A stretch of 64,000 nucleotides of DNA from Cinnamomum chago. Taxonomy: Eukaryota > Streptophyta > Magnoliopsida > Laurales > Lauraceae. Numbering within the stretch: the stretch's first letter is position 1; every line of letters starts with the position of its first letter. A program made the translations under genes and the position numbers. The notes under the pieces are model-generated. The model made no database searches and was not told the DNA's origin. It saw only the letters and a list, made by a program, of their open reading frames with translations. Shown in pieces: positions 44,913 through 57,428 of this stretch. Location of the stretch: assembly GCA_038049695.1 (NCBI GenBank), contig CP142453.1:130831001-130895000 (forward strand). The letters are read 5' to 3'.

Positions 44913-45974
44913 CAAAACTATTTTCTCATAGGTGGCTTTCCCCTTTTTAGTAAAAGTGATGATTCTCCACACTGCCCTGATGCTATTAGTTCCTGTTAAA
45001 TGATCCATTCTTTTCTAACATTATACCTAATGACTGCCTTAACATCACTTTTGACCGCAGTAATTTTTACTGATACTGGCATATCCCTAGTTACTAGATG
45101 GAGTTTAATGTAATAGTTTGCCAAATCTTTGCCACACTGAAGGTTTAAATTACGATGAGAACAAAGCTGAAAATGTGTTGATAAGTAGATAAATTTAAGT
45201 GACTTCTGCTCATGATCTGCTCAACCTCATAAATGCCTGAAGGAAATAGATCCCCAGTTTCTTCCAAATGGGAGAGGCCTATTCAGATGAATCAAGGGTT
45301 GCCACGGGCGTTCTCTTTACTCCACCCCTCACGTGGCGACTCCTTATTCGTCGTCCCCCGTCTGGACAAAACAGGGGATCCCGGACTCCGGATTCAATGG
45401 GTGAAAAATATATATAAAATAGCTAGGGATGGGGGACATGCAGCTAACTTACAAATTAGGGGTGGGAAAACCAAGAATCAAACAGTCAAGATTTTCTTTA
45501 AGCCTGTATCATGTATTTGACAAACCTCCAGAAAGTTCAACAGAAAAAAAAAAAAAAAAAGGTCCTAAAATATAAATTACATGGTAAGTCGAACCCAGAT
45601 TCTCATTCCTTGAAAAAAATGATTGTATCTCTTTCCATGTGGTATTAGAAAGGTCTAAAGTACAAATAAGGAAAAACACTCCACCCAACATATTCGGCAG
45701 AAAATGTTTTCATACTTAGAGAAATTATGCACCAAGAAGGACCATTGATTAGTTGATTCTCATCTCATGGAGATTCCCATTCATCAGTTCATCAAAAGTC
45801 ATTGTGTTACCCAATGCCATTCAAATTTTTTGTCTTGATCGGTAACAATAGAATCTTATGAAAGATAGATGTTAAAACTTTTAAGGAATAACATACATAA
45901 AGAATCACTCATCGGTGAGCTGGTACAAGAGAAATATACCAAACACCCACCAACTACACTAAAGAAGTGCGAAG

Positions 45975-46320
45975 ATTACATGACCGATCAACTCCTGTTT
46001 AGCTAGACAATCTGTCATTTCATCTGCAAACCTACTAACATGCTGAAAAGAGACCTGCAAATCAGAAACTAAAAAACTAATTTCATTGAATAAGAATTGC
46101 ATTTTCCAAGGCCCTCTCAAAGATTTTACCCAGCCATGGCATCACCTGAGTCACTCTCCACAATAAGATAATGGTGTTGTAAAGTATGAATAATACGGAG
46201 AGCTTCCAAAATGGCAAGAACTTCCGCTTCATTCAATCCATAGGTTCAGTTTGAATCCCAGAACTCTGCTTCCCTGGAACTCAGTTTTCCATAACTACAA
46301 AACAACTTTCCCAGGTAACT
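45975..46320 (-). pseudogene. RNase H (RVT_3-like) relic of a retroelement, uninterrupted copy
   Basis: Minus-strand words in order: LNEAEVLAILEALRIIHTLQ, LIVESDSGDAMA, then after frame changes QHVSRFADEMTDCLAKQEL. The first two hold the Glu and Asp expected in the RNase H active site and the last is the VxRxxNxxADxLAKxG-type C-terminal helix. Stops and frameshifts separate them. It lies 3' of dehydrogenase copy C. The CACTA element of copy 1 sits in the equivalent sequence. Confidence 0.68.
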
Positions 46321-46717
46321 CTGGTGATCCAAATGCATTACCCCTCATTAACACTTGCTCCAAGTAACCTGCACTTGATTTATAAAGATCCACACAGGCC
46401 CATAATGATATTAAGACCAGTCACCTACAAGGGTAGCTATAGAGATCCTAACAATATCACTTGTGTTAAAAGTAGGCCAAAGATTATAGATTTATAAGGT
46501 GATACATGGGAAAATTCAACCAACTGATGTGAGGGACAAAAAGGCAAAGCTGAACCTTGTCTTCTTAAAGACATTGTTTCCAACAGATGGAACAACAAAA
46601 ATATTCATGCTTTCCAATGGAGAGAGCATGCAATGACAGATTATTTCATACCAAATTGTTTTCCAAGTAATTCAGGAAAAGTGGAAAACAGCATCATGGA
46701 ACAGAAACAGATAATTC

Positions 46718-49700
46718 CTATACTGGAGAAAGTAAAGGTTTGTTTGAGAAGAAAGCTTCCAGGTTGCCTACAATCACTTCAAGCAACGCAGCGAATGATT
46801 CTGGTGTCAGAACAGCTCTGTGTGGAGATAACACAACATTGTCCATGGTAATGAGCTCTTGAGGCACATGAGGCTCCTCTTCAAACACATCCAGACCAGC
46901 ACCACCAATCTCTCCTTGCACCAAGCACCTCACTAGTTCCTTCTCATCAATAAGTGCCCCTCGTCCCACATTGATGACTACGCCTTCCTTTCCTAATGCC
47001 AACAGGACATCCCTGTTGATGTAATGGTATGTTTCATCAGTTAATGCACAACAAATTATGAGAGCATCGCTTTCAGCTGCGAGGTCACGGACACATGAAA
47101 AATAAGGGAATGGGACCGATGCCTTCTTTGTTCTGGAATTGTATGCAATTCTGCACCCAAAGGCTTCCAACCTTTTTGCAATTTCTGAGCCAATGCTGCC
47201 CAAACCAACAATCCCCACACGCTTGCCACTCAACTGCAACCATTAAGAAAATCGAAATTAACACACTGAAATGATATACATCCATGAGCTGTACTACCAA
47301 AGACAAAATTCCACTGCCATTGACACGCAAACTTCATGCTGTGCAGAAGCGGGCCTTCAAAATCGTATCTCTAGGTGTAATATTACGATTCTTTGTAGTA
47401 TGCAGCATCTGGGCAATTTAATAACTACAAAACTGGAACGGTATCTATCTTCACAGGGATTAACTGGCATAATGCAAATCATTCACATGCCAGAACCAAG
47501 CAAATCAGATAATTCAACTACATTGCAGCATACACCTCCAGCCTAGAAGAGCCAATGTAATACAGAATATTTAGCTTTCATTTGGAGTTCAATTTGAAAA
47601 GGCTGGGTTAGGTCAGTGCAGCGAAGATGTTTCAGGGGAGATACATTACCAACACATTTAAGAGCAATCGAGCAGAAACCAGTTAAAAGATAATGCTAAA
47701 AAACCCACTACATCAATGAGTTTTTATTTCTAGTAGCACATAAAAGGACTACCTGCACAGAAAGAGGGCTTTAATGATGCAACTGAAAGTAAAAATTACC
47801 GGAGTCATTGTTAAGAAAAGGGTCATACGATACGTTTCCAGAAGAATTGTATAACTGTGTACACAAGTACGGGTTCGTTTATGCATCCAAACAATGTTGT
47901 ATGAAGATCAATGCAGAGAACATGATTTGGCTGAAAATATTATCCGGAGTCAGCAGCACAACCTGCCTGCACACGCCACACCCACACGGGGCACGAGCCC
48001 CCACGCGCTCAGAGAGAGAGGGGGGGGTTCTTCTTTGCCCCATCATTCTATTCATTTATAGTGTTTTTATCTCTAGATGAGTTCGACCCATCACAAATAA
48101 TGCTCTTCTAATCACTTCCCATTCCACTAAGGAGCTAATGTTCTCCACCCTTCATAGGGTTACAGTTGCCTCCTGACGGGGAACTCATCTTCTGGACTGT
48201 TTTGATAATTGCTCTCAAATGGCTCTCCCCTGCCACAGTTGCCTCCACCTTATTCCAACTTAAGGACAAAAACTCTGTTACTTACTTCCATATATAGGAT
48301 CTGCCTAAAGATATGAGTTTGCATCAACCTCCAACACTTCCTGCAACAGGACCAGTCACCTCCATCACTGCTAACAAATTCTTGTCCCTTTTTGGTCCGA
48401 ATCACTGTATTTCCTTGCTCTTCTGGATACAAAAGAGCCTCTAAACTTCTTGGATTGTAAAATATTCATATTTTGTCCTCTGAAGGGTATCCAAACCTAG
48501 TTTTTTTAGTTTTTAGTTTCACTTCTTTCAAATCAATAAAAAAAATTGTATTTTATCTACAGTTAAGTACGAAATTACATATATGTAGTTTAAGAGATAT
48601 ACAAGTATAGCCCCCAAAACGAAAAAAAGACAGGAGTAGCTCCTGCTTGAAAGATCAGAAGAGCTAATCATATATGTTCATCACTAAGTTTACCCTGTCT
48701 ACCCAAGACTTGGCCAACAATTCCACCACTTCATTCGCACTTCTAGAAGAGATCGAAGGAAAGCCGTAGAGTACAACATAAAAGTTAATCTCAGCCACTG
48801 CGTATGCTAATTCTGGACTAAAAGATGGGTTTTCAGCCCGTTGTAATGCATCAGTTGAATTGCATTCTATAGAGATTCTTTTGCATTTTCCTCACCGCCT
48901 TATTAAAGGGCTTGTTTCCAACTAGAATTTTTTTGCCACTTCTGATCATACTACCATTCCTCAAAACTTTGAGAAGCACTTTCTCATTTTCTGTGGTGAC
49001 AAGCAATGGAAGAAGAAAAGACAGTCCTAAAAAAGAACCAAAGTTGAAGATTGACTCTACCAAACTGAAAGAAGGATGCCAGGTGTCGATAGACTCACTC
49101 CAAAAGGTCAAATGAGATGAGGAGATTGATGCTGCAAAAGGATGATTTGTAGATAGAGATAACTCATCATATGTCACTTAGAATCCTTTCCCTGTTCCAA
49201 ACATGAACCCAAGATCATATTTGTTGCAGTCAACAAAATGTGGCCCTTACATCAATTAGATGCCAATAATGCCTTGTCCTCAGGGAACTACATTTAGTAG
49301 TCATGATGCCTCTCTTTTTTTTCACCAATCTACAATGTTCATGGCCTAAAGTGATCGCCAAGAGCCAACATTGAAAATTCCAGAGGGCCTATGTTGATAA
49401 TTCCAGGTCCAAGACTCCAAGTAAAGTGGGGAAAATGTTCATAACCTCATTGTGAACAGAGATGATTGCAGGGGAATTAAGCAATACCTTCAAAGAGAGT
49501 TTGATATTAAGGACTGAAACGCATTATTAAGGTCAGTTTCCTTTCCTGGAACTGAATTCCCAAGAATTCAAAAGATTATTAAAGACATAAGAGGTTAGAA
49601 GGGAGGTAAAATTCGTAGGATTTGATTTACCACGGTGATTGGCTGGTTATTCATTCTCCATCTCCTCTGAATTCATTTTCAGTCAAACTATAAACTATTT

Positions 49701-50434
49701 GATTTTGATGGCAATTTATAAATCTCCACCTCTATATTCTCAAATTTAGCCACTCTTTCAGGAATACAAACATTCCTTAAACTCCTATGAATTCTATTCC
49801 ATGCAAACAAACAAACCCTTCAACTATTCCTCTTAGATTAAAGTAATAAAAATCAGAACAAGCACTAAATCCCTCACATAGCATAGTAACCGCACCAATT
49901 GTCACTTTAACGGATCCCATCAGAGAGAGAGAGAGAGACCTTAGGACCCTTGAGACCGAGAAGCTGACCCTGCGCAGACCATTGACCGCTGCGCACGTAG
50001 CGGTCGGACGCAGAGATCCTTCACATGCCATCAAGCAAAAGACCAACAGCATAATCCGCAATGTCTTGAGAGAAGGCGTCACCAGCGTTAGTAACAGCAA
50101 TCCCTCTGCGCCTGCACTCGGCCAAATCGATGTGGTCGACCCCAGCGCTCGTAGAGACCACGCACTCGAGCCCTGGGAGCCTCTGCAACGTGGCAGAGTC
50201 GACGGGACTGAGACCAGAACAGACCAGAACCCGCACGTCCCACGCATGGGCCTCCAGGAACTCGTGCATGGGCATCGACGACTCCCACGCCCTCAGAACA
50301 TGATACTTTCTCGAGAGAGCCTCCTCGAAAAGGGGCAGAATAGGAAGCAGAAGGAGAATCCAATTCGATGGACGCTCTACTTGTGCTTCTGCCATACTCT
50401 CTACTTGCAATTCTTCTTTGCCTTTGCCGGTCAT
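46718..50434 (-). pseudogene. HPR3-like glyoxylate/hydroxypyruvate reductase, copy C (stop in exon 1)
   Basis: Same two-exon structure as copy A. Exon 1 is 49,940-50,434, exon 2 is 46,718-47,233, intron 2.7 kb with donor AAG-GTCTCT and acceptor GCAG-TTGAGT. Exon 2 is fully open: LSGKRVGIVGLGSIG, YNSRTKKASVPFPYF, NVGRGALIDEKELV with the catalytic Arg, LDVFEEEPHVP with Glu and SPHRAVLTPESF with His. Exon 1 contains STSAGVDHIDLAECRRRG but stops after GLLLDGM, where TGA (50,021-50,023) replaces the CGA Arg codon of copy A, a CpG-type transition. The normal product is therefore lost unless another first exon is used. Copies A and C differ by only a few percent. Confidence 0.87.
48664..49177 (-). 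pseudogene. RNase H-like retroelement relic in intron of copy C
   Basis: A 108-codon open stretch (ending at 48,854) continues after one frameshift into NPSFSPELAYAVAEINFYVV, SSRSANEVVELLAKSWVDRV and a stop at 48,664-48,666. The final part resembles the C-terminus of retroelement RNase H. The upstream part is not recognised. It is inside intron 1 and on the same strand as the host gene. Confidence 0.45.
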
Positions 50435-51769
50435 GATTTGATTTTAACGTCTTCATGCAATTCTGCTCTTCACAGTGTATATTAGGATCCCAAATTTCAG
50501 GGATACCATTAATACAATAATAATAATAGACTTTAAGTCTTACTTATATAATTTGATTAACAACAGATTTGGCCGGCAGATATTTGCAGGAAACTGCTTT
50601 TTTTGTGAATGAGTTTGCAAAGGCCTGAATAAGAGGAACTGGCCAAGATTTTGAATGGGCTGATTGACTTTTACGAGTGTCCCACTGCTTTCCCGAGTCC
50701 CAAGCCCACGGTGACAGTGAAAGTCACCATTTACGGCGTACCCACGATCACCACGTGCAGCCTGATAATCTGCAGTGACGAGGACAGTCACGTAGGCCCT
50801 CGGAGGATACCAATTCCTTTCTTAACCACAAATGACAAAGCAACCTCAATCATCAAATTGTCGTCAAAACTCAAAATATAGGGACATCTTGTGGCCCGGA
50901 TCATGGACGACTCACCGTGCAACCAAGGCAACAGAGGATCCAGACTTTGTAGAAGTCTGCCATCAATGCTAAACAGCGTCGAGTACCGACCTTTGGTGTT
51001 TTTTCTTAGAAGAGTACCAACTTGAAAGGTGCGAAATATAGCATGTTCATTTCTTCGACAAGAAAATTTTACCTTAGGGGAGGGGACAATTCTTGAAAGA
51101 GACATGGGTAAGAAGGACAAATGAAATTAAAAAAAAAAAAAAAAAAAAACTCACCTGCTCTTCTATGTATCTGAAATTCTGAATTAACATATTTATAACT
51201 TTATAAAATCACTCTCCTTATGCCAACTAATTTAAAAAGATAAGGGGCCATCTGCCAACACCACTCAACTACATGTTCGCGATGTAAAAGTGGTTTTATA
51301 AAAATGAGTATGATTTCATAAAAAATATTTAAGATAGAACTGCTTGTTTCAATGTATTCCATGCCTATTTTGTGGCTTTTGTAATTCACATAAAAATTGG
51401 CCCATCCACCAATTGCTGGATGAAAAAGAAAGCCTTCGAATCTCTTTGGGCCCATTTTTTTATCAGAATTCCAAGATTTCATGTTTGGGAGATTTTCAAA
51501 TTCTCCAAATATTGTCCCCTTAGGTAGAATTCAAAATCTCTCTTTTTTATGGAGGCTTTAAAATTCCAATAAATGGTATAGAAAGTGGAATTTCAAGAAT
51601 TCCAAAAAGTCCTCTGGATGGTTGGAATTTAAAACTCTAATGAAAGAAACACAGCAATTCAAATACCAGGGGACAAGATGTCACATCATGTCCAAAGAAC
51701 CTCAACCTCTCAAATTCTAGTTATAAATTTCGGTAAAAAAACAGGCCCTCCTTCAGATTTTCTGTCAAA

Positions 51770-51962
51770 CTCGTAACATTTCTCTACCAAATCCCATAGA
51801 TCTTCAAATTTAAATAGAGTATTCATCTTTGTGCTCCAAGAATAATAACCAACACCTTTGAAGAAAAGAATAGATGATTCTGATAGACTTACTGCTCCAC
51901 TATTATTGGTCATCGCTTGTTGGGCTATGGTGCGATATTCTCTAGCCTATCTCTGATACCAC
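51770..51962 (-). pseudogene. Ty1/copia 5' fragment: primer site and gag start (copy 2)
   Basis: Primer site TGGTATCAGAG at 51,951-51,962 (minus) and gag start at 51,913 with FFKGVGYYSWSTKMNTLF and DLWDLVEKCYE. Similarity ends near 51,770. Better conserved than 37,951-38,143. Confidence 0.72.
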
Positions 51963-53936
51963 TTCGATATCATAATCTTTATGGCTCTTTGTTCTCTTAT
52001 GCATGTCATTGCATTTTTATAGCTGGTAATTACTTAACACTTTAGTGGTTGGTTGTTACTAGAGGTGGTGGTGGTCATTTAGAGCATTTTATGAATATGA
52101 AACTTACAAATAGGTAAGTGGGCATTTACAATATCGACTACAATGGTGCAGTGGGCATTTACATAATATTATCTTCATCCAATTGTCTTTGTGTTATGTG
52201 GTTGTGAGTCTTGAAAAATACTATTTTAAAACTAACCGTTGAAAAAATAAGGAGAACACGAAATGATAATCCAAACCGTTTATTTTGAATCACATTCCCT
52301 CTCGTGGTATAACCATACTTTTTAATTCAATAAGAGTAGGTTCAACCTTCAAGTTGAGCAAATGAAAGAAGCATGATTCAAATTAATCTACCGTTGGGAC
52401 CCACTTTTATTGAACCTAAATCCAAGGATATATCACTCGAGGGGATGGAATTCAAGATCAACAATTCAGATTAACAACATGTGGGCCCCACGGTAGAGTT
52501 TGGGCCTCATGAAGTAAGCCGAAGAAAGATTGTTCAATCTCATTTTGATCTTGGGACCCACCTCTATGAAACGAAAACATGAGGATATGCCATTGGACGT
52601 GATGAGACTCAAGATCAACGATTCAAATCATCATCATATGTGCCCCACGATGGAGTTTTAAGCACCCAAATCGTCAGTTGTCTTTGACTTCCAACCCAAA
52701 CCACTGAAAAAGAAAAGGGAAAAGAAAAATAAAGGAAGAAAAAGACGCACTAAGAGCAATATCACTACGGGGCAAGGCAGGTTGAATACAATTAAAACAC
52801 AAACCAACCCCATGCCTGATTTAAGTCCAAGCCGAGGGAAAAAAGTGCACCCGACCAACATGCTACCAAACCCGCCCCTAATAACAGGTTGTCAAGGCAA
52901 GTCCCCATTTAAATCAGACCCATTGCCCTCCTAATTCCCCCAATGTTCCCACACGCTTTCCATGAGTGGGATGTGTAGAACTCAATCATGGTGTTCACAT
53001 TAATCATAATCCAAACCGATCAAAATGATAGTCATTCATTGCCGTGAATGAAAGGAGAGGAACACAAAGTGTGCCCACCTATTAAAAATCAAAACATTTC
53101 AAACCCAACACTCTCAACAATGAAGCTTAACCCAGCTTGACTTTTCAAGCTCAAGCATAAGTTCAGCCATGACTGGAAATATATGAAGTTAGAGCTTGGA
53201 ATAAACATACACATCAAGTTTGAGCTTGGAGTCAGGCCCAACTCAAGTAAATCAAATATATGAAAATTTTCTACTTGGCACCTCTTTGTATGAGCATCAT
53301 TCAAGCACCACCACGTGGGTCCACTTATGTATTTTAAAAGAGAAAGATATAGAAGGCTATGAATGGATGAATGATAAAAGATTTACAATCAAACAAAATT
53401 AATAACATTAGGGGGCCATTTGGAAACTATAATTTAATTAATAAGAGCTAATTAGAATGAGGTCTAAACTAAAAGCTCAAACTTTTAAGTTCTAATCTAC
53501 ACTATTATTTTTCAATAAAATTATTTTAAAAAAAAACTCTTATTTCATGGAATAATCAGGGCCACCTTTCAAAAATTACAATGTAGAACCTGTCATTTGT
53601 ATCATTTTGAAAATTTATGAGGTTATTTGCATCCAAAACACATAAATTTAGCATTATACACCTCCATCTTTTTTACCTAAAAAAATCTCTAAAATAATAA
53701 ATAAACAACACCCCTTACTTTTTTTAGAGGCAACAAATCTAATTTGTAAATAAGCTCTAAAATGAAAAAAAAATAAAAAAAGAAGCTAATTAGATGTTTA
53801 TGCAATGCTCTAATATCTAAATAAGCTCTAAACTACAAAAGAAAAAACCATTTTTAGAGTAACCAAACATGTCCTAAGTGTAAATTTTAAGATCTCAAAA
53901 GATCAACAACAAAAGAAATGTTAAAAAGTACGATAA
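51963..53936. other. Spacer of unit 2, no gene
   Basis: 51,963-53,114 partners 38,144-39,337. 53,120-53,936 resembles 61,130-61,933, a third copy of the AT-rich unit end. No coding sequence recognised. Confidence 0.55.
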
Positions 53937-54190
53937 TCTATATATCTATTGGAATGTGGTCTCCTTTCGTTTAACCACAGGCCTCCAAAGTCTCATCCCT
54001 TAATTCATAGCATACATGAAGACAGCTGTCATGATATGCTCACTCTCCACTCTCCACTCTCCACTCTCCACTCTCCACTCTCCTCTAAACTAACTTCTGT
54101 ATAGCTTCCTAAAAAACAAGGTCCCACTACGTAACTAATCTGGTACTGGAAATAAAGATAACATTGGAAAAAAAAAAAGGGGATTGTTCC

Positions 54191-54680
54191 TAAAACACGT
54201 CATCTCCCTCTCTCTTATCAGACGCTGCATGGTGGGCCAAACAGGGGCCCACCTTGTACGGGTTCACCACCTACTGGGTCTCCCGTGGGTCTTCCTTCGG
54301 ATCCACATATCAGATGGGTTATCGGGTGGCCCACTTGGGTCCTGGTATCAACGCAAGAAAATCAAGCCCTCACCAAATCCTCCCAACCAGACACCCTGAA
54401 ATAATCAGAACCAAACACCCAAATAAATTCAAATCTAAAACACATCATCTCCCTCTCTCTGATCAGACGATGGATGGTGGGCCAAACAGGGCCCACCTCG
54501 TACGGGTTCACCACCAACTGGGTAGCCCGTGGGCCATCCTTTGGATCCACGGATCAGATGAGTCATCGGGTGGCCCACCTGGGTCCGAATATCAACGCAA
54601 GAAAATCAACCCTTCATCAAATCCTCACAACCAAACACCTTGGAATAATCAAAACCAAACACCCAAATAAATTCAAATCC
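54191..54680 (+). repeat. Tandem duplication (about 243 bp, 2 copies) inside Helitron
   Basis: 54,191-54,434 and 54,435-54,680 share CATCTCCCTCTCTC, GGTGGGCCAAACAGGG, GTACGGGTTCACCACC and CAACGCAAGAAAATCAA in order. Similar by-products of translation on the plus strand are not genes. Confidence 0.85.
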
Positions 54681-55278
54681 CTCTAACCAAACAACTTGGG
54701 TCCTTATATCCAAACTAGCTGAACAGCTGTAAAACTGAATGAGCTTAAAATTTGCCCAAACAATGACTAAAACTTGACTAGATTTTATCTCAAACAATTG
54801 CTGAAATTGGGCTGGGTTACAACCAGATTTTGACAGCAAATGGGTTGAGATTGGATCAAAAACCACCCCCAAATAGATAGATGTGGTGGGCTGAAACACA
54901 GACTAAAAGTAAGTCCTAAATGGACTGAAAATTGGCTCAGCAAACTACTATGAAAAAGCTAAAAATCAGTTCCGTGAATAGGTTTAAAATTACTCCAAAG
55001 GTTGGCTACAAATAGGAAATGGTTAAAGTGGATTGGCTAAAAAAAGGTTTCTAATGAATACAGGCCTGAACACTTGATCAAGCAGGCTAAAAAAAAATGG
55101 CCAAATAAAAATGGGTTATGGTTAAAGGCTCAACCCAAGTTTGCCCTTAGAAAGGGGTTAAAATTAGCCCAAGTATGGTTCAAATGGGCCAATCTGTGAT
55201 TGGCGCCCATTAGGGCCTAATATCCTACCACCCAAATGTAACTTCGGGTGAAGGGGCTGGATTTGTTAGGCGTGGAGG

Positions 55279-55470
55279 CCTGGGCCATCCAGCACCTTGA
55301 TCAGGGAGAGGGCATGTTTGAAGAATAAAAAATTGTTTAGTTGTCTTGGACTGTGGGACCCAATGGGCGATCTGATCAGGGGATTGTGTTTATTATTGTC
55401 TTTAATCAAACATTCACATTTAATTAAAATGCCTGGGCCATCCAGCACCTTGATCAGGGAGAGGGCATGT
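55279..55470 (+). repeat. 40-bp direct repeat, 152 bp apart, inside Helitron
   Basis: GCCTGGGCCATCCAGCACCT and the 20 bases after it occur at about 55,278-55,317 and 55,431-55,470, almost identical. Confidence 0.85.
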
Positions 55471-55778
55471 CAGAAAGGAAAAAAATAAAACATTCAGGTT
55501 TTTTTGCACCTCCATCTAAACTTATTGGGTTGGAAAAATAAAAGAGAGGGACTCCATGTTCGCAATGTTTTTGACATGTTCTTGACGAGGCATTAATTTT
55601 TTTTTTCCAGGTCTACAGTCAACTATATCATCAGACCATCAAGACTTTAAGAAAAAACCCATCCTCACACCTCATGCTAAAAATCAAATTAGCAACAAAA
55701 AAATGATTCAACTGTTTACTAATTAAATTATTTAATAAAAATAATACATATGAGTCTGTGTATTTAGTGGTTCTGTGG

Positions 55779-55795
55779 TCCGTGCATAGCACGGA
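55779..55795 (+). terminator. 3' terminal hairpin of the Helitron
   Basis: TCCGTGC, loop ATA, GCACGGA. The 7-bp stem precedes GTGTTG-CTAG at the 3' end and is the expected rolling-circle termination signal. Confidence 0.88.
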
Positions 55796-56289
55796 GTGTT
55801 GCTAGTATAATACTATATACATGAGTAGGGACATGCTCGTGTGAACGCATCGGGTGGCAACTCAACTTAGGCCTGAGTGGCACTAATCGGAGTCAAATTG
55901 CAAGTCTACAAAACGTGGCTAAGAATAATTCAATTGGATACTGTCTGTACTGCTGCACTTAGACCTGACATTCACCTGTGAACTGATGAAGTTTTAAGCA
56001 TTTCCTATAAAGATGACCGTGTGATATTCTAGGGTCATGCAATATCGCACATATCGCACTTTGCGATATTTTTGGGCAATACGAAAAAATACATATCTAT
56101 CTTAGGGCCATGCGATATTTCACTATTATTATACAAAAATCTCCCCCAAAAAATATTTAAACTTCAATTACCTTAAAGCAAATATCATGTCTAAGAGATG
56201 TGTAAAGGCCCTACGAAAATATCCATAAAATAAAATATAGGCTCAAAGAATTAAAAAAATTAATAATAACAAAATAAAACAGAGAGAAC

Positions 56290-56316
56290 CTTGGAACCGA
56301 AAAGAGGGTAGTTGCC
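56290..56316 (-). pseudogene. Remnant: last nine codons and donor site of an HPR3-like first exon
   Basis: The minus strand reads GNYPLFGSK followed by GTTCTCTCT, matching the end of exon 1 and its splice donor as in 62,451. Upstream the match is lost, but flanks at 55,806-56,289 align with 61,934-62,450. It marks a further array member almost wholly deleted. Confidence 0.7.
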
Positions 56317-56613
56317 ACATTTTCTTCATGGACGTCCTCACAACGATTAAGGACAACCAAGGTCTCCACAGCAATTAACTATATATAGTAGCTACCGAAA
56401 TGATCATGTACTAGGTTTAAATGAAAGATAATTTAGGTATTTAAAAAAAATTAAGACCTTATTTAAAATCCCCCTTTCAAAAAGTGCCCAAGACCAGCTT
56501 TGGGCTTGATAGTACTAAACTTAGCTCCACTTATATGGGAAAAGTTCCCTTTACATGGGATTATTTCTAAAACCATGAAAAAAAAAACTAGCAGAGGAGA
56601 GAAGAGAGAGAAC

Positions 56614-57114
56614 CTTAGAACCGAGAAGAGGAAAGTCGCCCTTTGCAGACCAGAGTCCGCCGCGCACATAACCATCAGAAGCAGAGATTCGGCGATGGGC
56701 GTCAATCAACAGCCCCATGGCATAATCAGCAACGTTTACAGCATAGGCAGCCCCCGAATTGGCGACGGCAACTCCCCGGCGCCGGCACTCAGATATGTCG
56801 ATGTGGTCGTAGCCGGCGCTAGTCGTAAGGACGCACCCGACGTGGGGAAGGCTATCCAGGATCTCCCCGTCGACGGGGGCACGACCCGTCGACAGAATCA
56901 CCCGCACAGACGACGCATGAGCGGCTAAGAACTGATCCCTTGGAAGCGGTGATTCCCATGGCTTCAGGAGGCGGAATTTCTTGGAGAGACCTTCGTCTAT
57001 AAAGGGTTTGAGAGGTTTCAATAGAAGAACTAAGGGCAGCTCAGCTTGTTCATCTTCTTCTACTCTTTCTAGTTTTATTCCTTCTTCAGTAGCTGTAGGT
57101 ACTGCTGCCGCCAT
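56614..57114 (-). CDS. HPR3-like dehydrogenase first exon, copy D
   Basis: Open 167-codon exon from MAAAVPTATEE to LLGSK with donor AAG-GTTCTC in phase 0. It is almost identical to copy B (differences include ELPLV for DLPIV and AMGLL for AMALL). It contains the substrate-binding half with TSAGYDHIDISECRRRG. No second exon lies between it and copy C exon 1. The next downstream catalytic exon is the intact one of copy C at 47,233, about 9.4 kb away. Spliced together in phase they would give an open frame of 338 codons, close to the usual 310-340 of this family. An in-frame upstream Met (57,183) exists but copy B lacks that extension. Confidence 0.7.
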
Positions 57115-57289
57115 CGACGATGAGATGGGATTTGCCTTCGTCGACTCGACAAGAGTGGGGGTATTTGTGCTCTCAACAAACAAATAAAAACAAGTGAGCG
57201 AAATTGTGAGGGCGTAATAAGCGGGTCAATCGCATCAATCGTACATGAAAGGCAACTGACTACACCCAACTTTACCAACTCCGTCAGAC

Positions 57290-57428
57290 CATGATCCTTT
57301 CCCGAGAGAGGCTCCTCAAAAAGGGCAAAATGGGAAATAGAAGGAGAATCGAGTTCGATGGACGCTCTACTAGTGCTTCTGCTGCCATACTCTCTACTTG
57401 CAATTCTTTGCCTTTGCCGGACAAGATT
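57290..57428 (-). pseudogene. Truncated first exon remnant (partner of 40,196-40,335)
   Basis: Same partial exon as at 40,196-40,335, with TTG at the start position and an additional one-base deletion (AAAAAGGGCAAAATG) that breaks the frame. Confidence 0.75.

Larger units (their letters stand above)
53937..55805 (+). mobile_element. Non-autonomous Helitron, 1869 bp
   Basis: Starts TCTATATATC directly after A and ends CTAG directly before T. A perfect 7-bp hairpin TCCGTGC-ATA-GCACGGA (55,779-55,795) lies 6 bases before the CTAG. These are the defining ends of a Helitron inserted between A and T. The empty site survives at 61,933/61,934, where the two flanks are continuous. No Rep/helicase gene is present. 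Inside are a 7-bp microsatellite (ACTCTCC, 54,040-54,085), a tandem duplication of about 243 bp and a 40-bp direct repeat. Confidence 0.93.
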
